From Patulibacter medicamentivorans (GTDB lineage: Bacteria > Actinomycetota > Thermoleophilia > Solirubrobacterales > Solirubrobacteraceae): DNA of 54,213 nt. The notes beneath the pieces are model-generated. The model was not told where the DNA came from. It saw nothing but the letters and a program-made list of their open reading frames with translations, and ran no database searches. The position numbers and the translations under genes were made by a program. Positions within the stretch are counted from its first letter, which is position 1. Every line of letters starts with the position of its first letter. The DNA lies in the NCBI RefSeq assembly GCF_000240225.1, contig NZ_AGUD01000299.1, positions 1-54,213 of the forward strand, in the 5' to 3' direction. This document shows, in pieces, positions 42,615-49,461 of this stretch.

Positions 42615-42731
42615 CGAGGAACGCTGGGCGGGCCGGCCGCCACAGACTGTCTCGGACCAGTTTCAGCCTCATTCCGTCCGTAGAGGGCGGGGGAGGCGCT
42701 CGGCGTCACCCGCCTTGCTATCACCCAACTG
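42615..42731 (+). pseudogene. Degraded xis (excisionase) fragment
   Basis: Bases 42640-42680 match 49707-49747 of the intact xis gene at 32 of 41 positions and, read in the corresponding frame, give PQTVSDQFQPHSV against PQPVSDRIQTHSV. Upstream, GGGCCGGCCGC matches the xis GGGTCGGCCGC, but 28 nt between the two blocks are missing, which breaks the frame. The HTH part is lost. It lies directly before integrase 1, as xis does before integrase 2. Confidence 0.6.
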
Positions 42732-44054
42732 GTGCTGGACGAGAACAGCCTCCCGCGCCCAAGGGCGGAAGCGAGCCGCTACTACGATCTCGTGGCGAGA
42801 AGCGAACGCTCCGTCTACAGGCGCCATCGTGCGAGGTGCCCGGCGAAGGCTGACGGCCACAATCGGCGCTGCAGGTGCCCACCGACGTACTTCGCTCGCG
42901 TGCAGCGGAACGGCGGCCGCCATGCGTCGCCGATGGTCGAGACGGTCGCCGACGCAGTCCGCTGGCGTGACCAACTGGCCGCGGCCGCTTCAGCGAACCA
43001 GCAGAAGGCCCTGACGCTTGGGACGGCATGGGGGCGCTTCATCGAAGACGCCCGCGCTGGAGTCGCGCTGAATCGTGCGGATCGCCGCTACAAGGCGACA
43101 ACGCTCGACGACTACGAGATCGCGATGCACCAACACGCGCTGCCGGCCCTCGCCGACCGGAGGCTCGACCAGGTTGAGCGCGGCGACGTCCAGCAGTTGA
43201 TCGACACACTGGTTCGCGACGGCGTCGGCTGGTCGCGGATTCAGTCGTGCGTGACGGCGATCCGGGCACTGTGGCGGTGGGCGTCGTTGCGCAAGCACGC
43301 CCGCCATGGCGAGATGGCCGGCCTGTCGATTCCACGCCAGCCAGAGCGTGACGAGCCGGTGGTGCCGCTCGAGCCCGAGCAGGTGCTGGCGGCCGTGTCA
43401 GCGATTGAGCGCTTGGACGTTCGGGCGTGCTGGGCGCTGGCTGCATGGGTCGGCGCGCGAGCACAAGAGTGCGCGGTGGCGACCTGGTCCGACATTCTGT
43501 GGGACGACCGGCTGGTGAAAGTAGCGAAGGACCCGTTGGCCCAAAAGACCGTGAATGCGAAGCGCACGGCCGGGCTGATCGGTGTCGCTCGACGTGTTCT
43601 GTGGCACTGCTGGACGGGTCTAGGACGGCCGGACGGCCCTATCCTGGACGCGGGCCGTGGTGGCAGCGTGCGCACGAGGACGCAACGCCTACGACGCCTG
43701 GCCGCGGCGTCATGGGAGGCATCCGGCGTGGAGCCCATCGGCATGCAGCAGGCGCGACACGCCGTGACATCGTGGATGTTCGACGCTGGGGTCCCGCTGC
43801 CGGTGATGCGGGATTGGCTTGGCCACTCGTCGGGCGCGAGCCTAGACGCCGCGCTAGACGGCCGCGCGGGCGCTGCGGGCGTGACGTTGGACGTCTATGG
43901 CCACTCGACGGCGGACGCCGTCGGCAGAGCGACGAGGACTCTTGAACTGTGGCTCGCTCGCCAGTCGCGTGCGCTTCCCACGATCGTCACCTGGTTGGTC
44001 CAGTGCGGCGGAGTGCGCGGGGTCGCGCGGCTCGTGTGGCGCGGACGCGGCTGA
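42732..44054 (+). CDS. int: Tyrosine-type site-specific integrase 1
   Basis: 440 residues. The N-terminus has a Cys/His cluster (RCPAKADGHNRRCRC, Cys36, Cys47, Cys49) and an arm-binding-like region, then a SAM-like core-binding domain (~95-195). Catalytic residues: Arg243 in VGARAQE, Arg342 in QQARHAVTSW (the usual preceding His position is Gln), His365 in WLGHSS and Tyr389 in LDVYGHST. The last 26 residues (LPTIVTWLVQCGGVRGVARL...) are not integrase-like: they match the C-terminus of the small membrane protein at 45519 at 17 of 26 positions. Start GTG 42732. Confidence 0.88.
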   Translation: MLDENSLPRPRAEASRYYDLVARSERSVYRRHRARCPAKADGHNRRCRCPPTYFARVQRNGGRHASPMVETVADAVRWRDQLAAAASANQQKALTLGTAWGRFIEDARAGVALNRADRRYKATTLDDYEIAMHQHALPALADRRLDQVERGDVQQLIDTLVRDGVGWSRIQSCVTAIRALWRWASLRKHARHGEMAGLSIPRQPERDEPVVPLEPEQVLAAVSAIERLDVRACWALAAWVGARAQECAVATWSDILWDDRLVKVAKDPLAQKTVNAKRTAGLIGVARRVLWHCWTGLGRPDGPILDAGRGGSVRTRTQRLRRLAAASWEASGVEPIGMQQARHAVTSWMFDAGVPLPVMRDWLGHSSGASLDAALDGRAGAAGVTLDVYGHSTADAVGRATRTLELWLARQSRALPTIVTWLVQCGGVRGVARLVWRGRG

Positions 44055-44068
44055 ACGGCCGTCCGGCG

Positions 44069-44098
44069 GGACAAGTACCCGGACAATCCGAAGGACAA
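44069..44098 (+). repeat. Three GGACAA repeats at 12-bp spacing after integrase 1
   Basis: GGACAA begins at 44069, 44081 and 44093, exactly one helical turn-plus apart, within 15-45 nt of the integrase stop. Regularly spaced short repeats beside int are typical of integrase arm-type or excisionase sites. Function inferred. Confidence 0.4.
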
Positions 44099-44119
44099 AA
44101 AACAGGCCGATAAGGCCTG
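44097..44119 (-). terminator. Intrinsic terminator facing left
   Basis: On the minus strand CAGGCC-ttatc-GGCCTG is followed by TTTTTT: a good Rho-independent terminator. No leftward gene lies upstream of it, so it may insulate integrase 1 and mark the junction of the two elements. Confidence 0.6.
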
Positions 44120-44124
44120 GGTGG

Positions 44125-44130
44125 TAGCCT
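44125..44130 (+). promoter_or_regulatory. -10 box (TAGCCT) of fic
   Basis: TAGCCT ends 6 nt before ATG 44137; leaderless arrangement, as for host genes. Confidence 0.45.
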
Positions 44131-44136
44131 GCACTC

Positions 44137-45393
44137 ATGGCAACCGCTCTGAGCGCGCAAACTGCGCGCGACGCTCGCTCTTACAGGAAGAGCCATCCGT
44201 GGATCGATTTCCAAGCGCCGATCGACAAGCTCGGCCACCGCTTCTGGATGCACATGGGCTCCGCCGAGTCGAAGTGCCTGCACATCACCCGCTCGCCGCT
44301 CAAGCCGGATCTAGCGCGGCAGTTGCACCAGACGGCGGTCACGAAGGGGGCCCGTGCCACGACCGCGATCGAGGGCAACACCCTGACCGAGGAGCAGGTA
44401 GCCCAGGCTGTCCGCGGTGAGCTGGAGGTGCCCCCGAGCCAGGAGTACCTGGAGAAGGAAGTTGAGAACGTCATTCGGCTCTTCAACCGCCTGACCAAGG
44501 ACCTCATCGATGAGGAGCAGCCGTTGAAGCTGACGCCTGAGTTCCTCGATGATCTCAACCGCGAGCTTCTCGTCGGCACAGAGCTTCGCGACGGTGTTGT
44601 GCCCGGTGAAATCCGGGACTACAGCGTCACCGTCGGCGGCGTCTACCGCGGGGCTCCAGCTCAGGACTGCCCCTACCTCGTCGAGTGCTTGTGCGACTGG
44701 ATCAACGGCCGAGAGCTTCGGCCCACGGGTGCCGACGCCGACGACCCAGCGACGAAGTTCAGCGCCGCCTTCCTCCGCGCCACCCTCGCTCACCTCTACA
44801 TGGCCTGGATTCACCCCTACGGCGACGGAAACGGGCGCCTGTCGCGCCTCATCGAGTTCGCGATCCTGATCGAGGCCGGCGTCCCGCTCACCGCCGCACA
44901 CCTGCTCTCCCATCACTACAACCAGACGCGTACCAGGTACTACGCGCGGCTGGACGAAAGCAGCCGCAGCCTGGACGGGAGCGGCGTGGCAGGCTTCATC
45001 GCTTACTCGGCACAGGGCTTTGTTGACCAACTCGTCGAGCAGCTCGTCGAGATCTCCCGCGCGGTCTTCGCTACCACTTGGCGCGAATACGTCTACGACA
45101 CGCTGCCGGCCGACACCGTCGCGAAGCGGCGCCAGCGCAAGGTTGCGCTGGCGCTGCCGATGGATACAGCGGACGTCGCGGATTGGCCTCGTCGCGTCGA
45201 CATCCGACGGATGACCCCCAAGCTGGCGGAGCTCTACTTCGACAAGGGGCCCCGCACCGTCGCTCGCGACATCAACGCGCTAGCCAAACGAGGCGTCGTC
45301 GTCTGCGCTGGCGACCGGGCAGCCGCCAACAGCAGCTTGCTCATTCGTCACATGCCCTCAGCACGAGACTCCGACCACACGACCATCGTGTAG
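44137..45393 (+). CDS. Fic family protein (AMPylase-type)
   Basis: Fic enzymes transfer AMP (or related groups) to Ser/Thr/Tyr of target proteins. The 418-residue product has the full catalytic motif HPYGDGNGRLSR (226-237; His226) and an N-terminal inhibitory motif TTAIEGN (75-81; Glu79), so it is a self-inhibited class II Fic. The C-terminus has a winged-helix-like region (PKLAELYFDKGPRTVARDINALAKRG). It is a single gene without an adjacent antitoxin, first in the right element. Roles in phage defence or host modulation are possible; the target is not identifiable. Confidence 0.9.
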   Translation: MATALSAQTARDARSYRKSHPWIDFQAPIDKLGHRFWMHMGSAESKCLHITRSPLKPDLARQLHQTAVTKGARATTAIEGNTLTEEQVAQAVRGELEVPPSQEYLEKEVENVIRLFNRLTKDLIDEEQPLKLTPEFLDDLNRELLVGTELRDGVVPGEIRDYSVTVGGVYRGAPAQDCPYLVECLCDWINGRELRPTGADADDPATKFSAAFLRATLAHLYMAWIHPYGDGNGRLSRLIEFAILIEAGVPLTAAHLLSHHYNQTRTRYYARLDESSRSLDGSGVAGFIAYSAQGFVDQLVEQLVEISRAVFATTWREYVYDTLPADTVAKRRQRKVALALPMDTADVADWPRRVDIRRMTPKLAELYFDKGPRTVARDINALAKRGVVVCAGDRAAANSSLLIRHMPSARDSDHTTIV

Positions 45394-45518
45394 CGCAGGC
45401 CTTCCGGCTGTGACCCGGAGACTCTGGGGATCGGCGCCGGCGATATCTACGTCTAGAACGTCCTCGTAGCACCCCGCCCTTGTGCGGCGTTGGTGCGCGA
45501 CTGCGTCGAGGTGACCCG

Positions 45519-45716
45519 ATGAAGCGCCGTCCCGCTGAGACGACCGCGGCCGGCGGCGGCCTCCTCGCCGTCGTGGCCGCGCTGCTGGGGCTGCCGGTGG
45601 AGGTGGTCGCCGCGATTGCCGCGGTTGGTGGTGCGCTGCCTGGGGTGGTGTCGTGGCTGGTCGACCACGGAGGGGTTCGCGGGGTGCTGCGGGCCGTGTG
45701 GGCTGGGCGGATCTGA
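45519..45716 (+). CDS. Small holin-like membrane protein
   Basis: 65 residues from ATG 45519: a charged start (MKRRPAETTAAGGG), a first helix LLAVVAALLGLPVEVVAAI, a second AAVGGALPGVVSWLVD and a basic C-terminus GGVRGVLRAVWAGRI. The pattern resembles small phage holins or lysis accessory proteins. The last 26 residues closely match the tail of integrase 1. It lies alone between fic and the HipA-like operon; the 125 nt before it and 51 nt after it hold no other gene. Confidence 0.6.
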   Translation: MKRRPAETTAAGGGLLAVVAALLGLPVEVVAAIAAVGGALPGVVSWLVDHGGVRGVLRAVWAGRI

Positions 45717-45767
45717 GCCGAGCATCCAAGATCAGCGCGGACAGCCGAGAAACGTCATGATGTCCGC

Positions 45768-46580
45768 GTGGTTGTGCCGGCCATCAGTAGCGCGACGTGG
45801 ACCGCCGCGCCGCCAGGAAACACGATCGGCCTGCCTGGGATGACGACGAGCTCCGTCATGCAGGCAGATTCAGGACCCATCCCGCTCGCCCTCGTCAAGT
45901 CAAAGGGAGGCGACGCCACAGTCCTCTCGATCGGGATGGAGCGCGTCGCCTACGTCCTTGGCACCCAGATCGGACTTCCGATCCCCGAGACGCAGCTGGC
46001 CGAGATTGGCGGCGCGCCGTCGAGCATCCAGCGCTGGATCGCTGGCTGTAAGACGCATCGCCAGCTCCCTCAGGTTCCGGCCATGACCAAGGTTCGGAAC
46101 GAGCACATCCTGCCCTTGGCGGCCCTTTTCGACGTGTGGATGGGCAATACAGATCGGCGCGATGCCAATCTGGCATACGAGCCTCACCCTCCGGGATGTC
46201 GTCCAGCGATGGCGGTCGAGTGCCGCCTTTGGCTGATCGATCACAACCAGTGTGGGCTCTGGCCTGGCGACAAGTTCGCTGGCTGTAGACCGGACTCGAC
46301 GCCGGCCCTTGAAGAGATCGACGGATCTCTGATCGATGTCGCCGAAGGGCGCATCGCTGCGCTGATGCCCCCGGAGATGCGCATGGCATTGCGGCAAGCT
46401 CAGGGCGAGAATCGCTTGCGTCTACTTGACCTCATCGCGAATGTCAAGGACGATGAGATCAGCGACCCCGTCCATGAAGTCCCCGACGCCTACTTTTCGT
46501 CCAGCGAGCGGGACGCGACGATCACGTTCCTGCAAGCTAGACGCGACATTCTCTGTACAGTCCTCTCGAAGTTCTGGTAG
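45768..46580 (+). CDS. HipA-like (HipA_2-type) kinase
   Basis: A 270-residue protein-kinase-fold enzyme of the HipA family, the toxin family that phosphorylates targets such as aminoacyl-tRNA synthetases. Candidate ATP lysine is Lys44 in PLALVKSKGG; the helix after it (GMERVAYVLGTQIGLPIPE) matches HipA-like N-lobes. The catalytic loop NTDRRDANL (Asp129, Asn134) and metal-binding LIDHN (Asp158) are intact. It lacks the HipA N-terminal couple domain. GTG 45768 follows a weak CATGAT box. It is first in an operon with an unknown gene and a SecB-like gene, with no HipB. Confidence 0.78.
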   Translation: MVVPAISSATWTAAPPGNTIGLPGMTTSSVMQADSGPIPLALVKSKGGDATVLSIGMERVAYVLGTQIGLPIPETQLAEIGGAPSSIQRWIAGCKTHRQLPQVPAMTKVRNEHILPLAALFDVWMGNTDRRDANLAYEPHPPGCRPAMAVECRLWLIDHNQCGLWPGDKFAGCRPDSTPALEEIDGSLIDVAEGRIAALMPPEMRMALRQAQGENRLRLLDLIANVKDDEISDPVHEVPDAYFSSSERDATITFLQARRDILCTVLSKFW

Positions 46581-46612
46581 AAGCACCCCGTTTCGCGCCT
46601 AAGGAGCCTCAC

Positions 46613-47080
46613 ATGCCGCACCGATTCGCCGTCCTCTGGGAGCCTCTCGGCTCTGGCTCGCGTCCGGTCGGGATCGCCCTGGAGCGCGAGGGGCACGTCG
46701 AGGTCGACGTGCCAGACGAGTACTGCATTCCCCAGATCTACCGGGAGCCGTTTGTCGTGGGGGGCCCGGACATGACCGTTGTCAAGTACAAGCCTAGTGA
46801 CGCCCAGTACTTCGACCACGTTCTCCTAGATCTGTCGCGCACCTTCGCCATCGAGGAGCAGGGTTCCGTCCCGACTCAGCAGCGGAACGCCATGATGGAC
46901 CTGCTGCATCACAAGGTGCTCTCGCGCTGGCGCGCAAACCACCAGGAGCACTACCGGCAGCATCTTCGAGGCTTCAAGACCGTGAAGGACCGCCATCGGC
47001 GCTACGCAGCTGCGGCCGAAGCCGTCCACGCCGCCGAACCTGCCACAGCGGATCGCTCGCGGACCCGTGTCGCGGCCTGA
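46613..47080 (+). CDS. Hypothetical protein of the HipA-like/SecB-like operon (candidate antitoxin)
   Basis: A 155-residue protein not matching a family I know. AAGGAG 8 nt before ATG 46613 supports the start. The N-terminal half is beta-like (HRFAVLWEPLGSGSRPVGIA; DVPDEYCIPQIYREPF; VVKYKPSDAQYFDHVLLDLS); the C-terminal half is helical and basic (HHKVLSRWRANHQEHYRQHL) and ends in a disordered Ala-rich tail, the kind of exposed tail a chaperone could bind. It starts 33 nt after the kinase stop and overlaps the SecB-like gene by 14 nt. Confidence 0.65.
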   Translation: MPHRFAVLWEPLGSGSRPVGIALEREGHVEVDVPDEYCIPQIYREPFVVGGPDMTVVKYKPSDAQYFDHVLLDLSRTFAIEEQGSVPTQQRNAMMDLLHHKVLSRWRANHQEHYRQHLRGFKTVKDRHRRYAAAAEAVHAAEPATADRSRTRVAA

Positions 47081-47528
47081 CGTCTTCTTCCCATCGTCGG
47101 TAGGCCAGTTGCAGGACGTCAGCCTGGCCAATGTCAATTTCGCGCTGAATAGCAGCTTCGACGAAGACCACGACAACCCGTTGTACAGCGTGGTGACGTC
47201 CCTGAGCGTCGAGCTCTCTGACGAGCGCGACGCCGCCATTGTTTGGATGGACGCCGACATCGAGTGGAGCGCGGGCGAGGACGGTGAAGTCCGACCGCCA
47301 TTTGACCTTAGCCTTACGCTGAAGGCGGCCTTCGATTGGGCTCTTCCCGATGTCGAGCCGGGCGATGTCGTCTCCTGGCTCACGTATAACACCCAGCACC
47401 TGGTCTGGCCCTACCTGCGCTCCTACGTGCAGCAGATTACGGCGATGTCAGACTTGCCGCCACTGGTGATCTTCACGATCTCGGTCCCTAGTCTCCGCGA
47501 AACCCGGCCGGTGACCGACATCCATTAA
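47067..47528 (+). CDS. SecB-like chaperone
   Basis: A 153-residue protein with SecB-type organisation: beta strands VSLANVNFALNSSF, YSVVTSLSVELSD, FDLSLTLKAAFDWALP, followed by helices ending in VWPYLRSYVQQITAMSDLPP, which parallels the SecB C-terminal segment (PYxRxxxxxxxxxxGxPxL). In actinobacteria, which lack a conventional SecB, such proteins occur as chaperones of toxin-antitoxin systems (Rv1957 type). GTG 47067 overlaps the upstream gene by 14 nt. It probably protects the upstream partner protein from aggregation and proteolysis. Confidence 0.7.
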   Translation: MSRPDVFFPSSVGQLQDVSLANVNFALNSSFDEDHDNPLYSVVTSLSVELSDERDAAIVWMDADIEWSAGEDGEVRPPFDLSLTLKAAFDWALPDVEPGDVVSWLTYNTQHLVWPYLRSYVQQITAMSDLPPLVIFTISVPSLRETRPVTDIH

Positions 47529-47557
47529 TCGGTCCCAGACCGTACTTTCAGCTCTAG

Positions 47558-47583
47558 GCCCCGTCCTTTCGCCGGGGCGTTTG
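47558..47583 (+). terminator. Hairpin after the SecB-like gene
   Basis: GCCCCG (47558-47563) pairs with CGGGGC (47573-47578), followed by GTTTG. A weak intrinsic terminator between two convergent genes. Confidence 0.4.
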
Positions 47584-47663
47584 CGATCTGGGGTCGTGGG
47601 AGTTGGTCGGGCATGCGGGCGTAGGCGCTGAGGCCGCCCGGCTTGAGCCCTGGGGTCTTAGCG

Positions 47664-48029
47664 CTAGCCCTCGAGGCCATCAGCGATTCGGTCAACGATG
47701 CTGCGGAGCTCACGCAACTCGGACAAGATCTCGGACGGGACCGTGTCGACGGCGTCAGGCCGGTGCGCTTGGTCGAGTGCGTCCACGCCGGCGACGAGGT
47801 ACCACAACGGCATGCCCGTCACGTCAGCGATCGCGGCCAGTTGTTCCGTACGAACGGGCTGGCGGCGGCCGAGCGCGCGCAGGTTGGCAAACGATAGGCC
47901 CATCACGGACGAGTGCTCATCGGCCAGGCGGCTCGCCAAGCGCTCGAGTGACAGGCCGGCGTGCGCTGCTGCGGCACGGATGCGCAGGTCGACATCGGGG
48001 GCGATGGTTGGACTTGGCGGCGTGGGCAT
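47664..48029 (-). CDS. XRE-family HTH regulator (probable repressor of the right element)
   Basis: A 121-residue DNA-binding protein. After a short Pro-rich start the HTH is IRAAAAHAGLSLERLASRLA and GLSFANLRALGRRQPVRTEQLAAIADVTGMPLWYLVAG (~residues 15-80), followed by a C-terminal helix (ILSELRELRSIVDRIADGL) suited to dimerisation. ATG 48029 is chosen; a minus-strand TAGATT at 48066-48071 would give a leader of about 30 nt. It is divergent from the xis-int operon across 926 nt of control DNA, the usual place of an immunity repressor. Confidence 0.75.
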   Translation of the reverse strand: MPTPPSPTIAPDVDLRIRAAAAHAGLSLERLASRLADEHSSVMGLSFANLRALGRRQPVRTEQLAAIADVTGMPLWYLVAGVDALDQAHRPDAVDTVPSEILSELRELRSIVDRIADGLEG

Positions 48030-48267
48030 CCGAAAGTGGTCCGTGAGGTCCGAAGGCGACGAATCTACCGGCGCAGGCCGAGGGACATGACTTCGGACCG
48101 AGCGTAGACGCCTTCGGCGGGCCTCGCTCATCGACACGGGCTTCGCTTGCGCTCTGTGCCCGTGCCTCTTCACGCGGCTAGGAGCCGCAGCCGACGATGC
48201 GTAGTGCAGACGGCAGGAAGCGGGAGGAGGGAGCAGAGAGACCGCCCCTCGCAAGGAGGAGCGGAAG

Positions 48268-48354
48268 ATGCATCCGGCGAGGTCGTCGTCGGTCGCGTCG
48301 ATCGCAGAGTCGAAGGCGCCCAGGTCCAGCGTTACCACCTGCCCTACACGCTGA
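48268..48354 (+). other. Possible 28-codon ORF with strong ribosome-binding site
   Basis: AAGGAGGA (48253-48260) lies 7 nt before ATG 48268, which opens 28 codons (MHPARSSSVASIAESK...). Nothing else supports it. The rest of 48030-48480 shows no gene. Confidence 0.25.
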
Positions 48355-48480
48355 CTGCGTTGAGGGCTTCTCTGCGCCACCCAGCCCGAAGGCTCTGGGA
48401 CGGTCACAAGGTCAGGGAGATCCAATCGCCCATCTGAGGTCGAATCTGCGGCCGGTCCCCGATCGGTGGGCCGCGTGCTG

Positions 48481-48545
48481 TAGCGTATTGCGCAACTTGG
48501 CGGTTGCGAAAACGGCGTCTGGTCTTCGGGCCGGGCGCCGTTTTC
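48481..48545 (+). ncRNA. Candidate small RNA: TAGCGT box, two adjacent hairpins, terminator
   Basis: TAGCGT (48481-48486) would start transcription near 48493. A small hairpin GCAAC-ttggcg-GTTGC (48492-48507) is followed at once by a perfect 10-bp stem GAAAACGGCG / CGCCGTTTTC (48508-48517 / 48536-48545) ending in a short U run. The second hairpin could equally be just a terminator. Confidence 0.35.
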
Positions 48546-48695
48546 GTTGTAGTGCAAGCGTAGAGCACTTTCAGACGGAATTCAGATCTAAATCGCCGAT
48601 CGATGCGGGCTGCTATTCACCCGGTAGTGGCCCGACAGTGGTCGCATCGCAGGCGTGCGGGCAGTCCGCCCGACCGAGATCCCGGGAGACGCACA

Positions 48696-48711
48696 CTGGG
48701 CGTACGCCCAG
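48696..48711. repeat. 16-bp perfect palindrome
   Basis: CTGGGCGTACGCCCAG, self-complementary without spacer, inside the control region. It could be an operator for a dimeric regulator. Confidence 0.45.
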
Positions 48712-48744
48712 ATCTCTCGCTGCTGTTCGGGCGGGTCTCGCTGG

Positions 48745-48820
48745 TACGCTGCGGGAGCAGCTTCAGTGGTCTGGCTGTCCAAGTCTCGAGCGCGACCCGC
48801 CATATGGCGGGTCGCGCTCG
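48745..48820 (+). ncRNA. Candidate small RNA ending in a 34-bp perfect palindrome
   Basis: TACGCT at 48745-48750 followed about 37 nt later by a perfect 34-bp palindrome (48787-48820; half-site CGAGCGCGACCCGCCAT). As RNA the palindrome folds into a very stable hairpin and may terminate a transcript of about 65 nt; as DNA it could be a cruciform or regulator site. Confidence 0.35.
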
Positions 48821-48891
48821 TTCCGGGGCGACGATCGTCAGGCGTAGTCGTTTTAGATCTGAATTCGCGCTGTTTCCGCTTGTCGCGGCGC

Positions 48892-48897
48892 TATGAT
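48892..48897 (+). promoter_or_regulatory. -10 box (TATGAT) of the xis-int operon
   Basis: TATGAT is one base from the TATAAT consensus, the best -10 in the window; no strong -35. It leaves a leader of about 50 nt before ATG 48956, unlike the leaderless host promoters, and would suit control by the divergent XRE repressor. Confidence 0.5.
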
Positions 48898-48955
48898 CGG
48901 CTCACCGCGTTTGGCTAGACACCGCGCGGGCGTCAGACCCAAATGAGGAGCTGCC

Positions 48956-49138
48956 ATGTCGCTCACTGCGGCCTCCGTGACGGAGACCCACACCCAAACG
49001 CCAAGGGCGAACGTTCTCGCAACCGTGCGCGTGCGCACCCCTCTGATGTCCCGGCTGCATCTCGCCCGTCGGATGCACCAGCGCGTGGGCACTGAACCGG
49101 AGGTGGCGTTACGCAGCCTCATCGAGGGGCGCCGGTGA
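48956..49138 (+). CDS. Small hypothetical protein, first gene of the xis-int operon
   Basis: 60 residues from ATG 48956 with GAGGAG 5 nt upstream. The second half (RTPLMSRLHLARRMHQRVGTEPEVALRSLIEGRR) is basic and helical, as in small DNA-binding or regulatory phage proteins. Its TGA overlaps the next ATG by one base (TGATG). No family recognised. Confidence 0.55.
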   Translation: MSLTAASVTETHTQTPRANVLATVRVRTPLMSRLHLARRMHQRVGTEPEVALRSLIEGRR

Positions 49139-49461
49139 TGGCCCGCATTTCCCAAGCGAATCGCGTGCTGGCTCTCTTGCGCCAGCGCGGCGAGGCCGGA
49201 ACCTCGGCGCTGGAATGGGCGGCAGTCCCGCCCGATGGCGCCACGCCCATCGTCGACCTGGCAGGCGTAATCAGGCAACTGCGGCAACGCGGCTACAACA
49301 TCGAGTCAAACGAGCGAACCACCGGCAACGGAGTCCGCCATGCCAGGTACGTCCTTCGTGAGCCGCCCAGCGGCGTACCGAAGACGAGCGCCGACCGTGC
49401 CGCTGCTGCGTCCGACGCTATCCGCGCCGCTCGCGTGCGAGCACAAGGGGCCACCACGTGA
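49138..49461 (+). CDS. Winged-helix/HTH domain protein
   Basis: A 107-residue protein (ATG 49138; a GTG 3 nt upstream is also possible). RISQANRVLALLRQRGEAGT, then ALEWAAVPPDG and VDLAGVIRQLRQRGYNIESNER fit the winged-helix module found in many phage genes that control replication or excision. The C-terminus is Ala/Arg-rich and probably unstructured. It overlaps xis by 4 nt. Confidence 0.6.
   Translation: MARISQANRVLALLRQRGEAGTSALEWAAVPPDGATPIVDLAGVIRQLRQRGYNIESNERTTGNGVRHARYVLREPPSGVPKTSADRAAAASDAIRAARVRAQGATT

Larger units (their letters stand above)
48578..48866. repeat. 289-bp segment bounded by perfect 15-bp inverted repeats
   Basis: GAATTCAGATCTAAA at 48578-48592 and its exact complement at 48852-48866. 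The AT-rich arms stand out in GC-rich DNA. Inside are the 16-bp palindrome at 48696-48711 and the 34-bp palindrome at 48787-48820. The segment lies between the repressor and the xis-int operon; the right arm sits about 40-50 nt before the expected start from TATGAT. It may be paired operators, or a miniature inverted-repeat element; no target-site duplication is evident. Confidence 0.55.
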
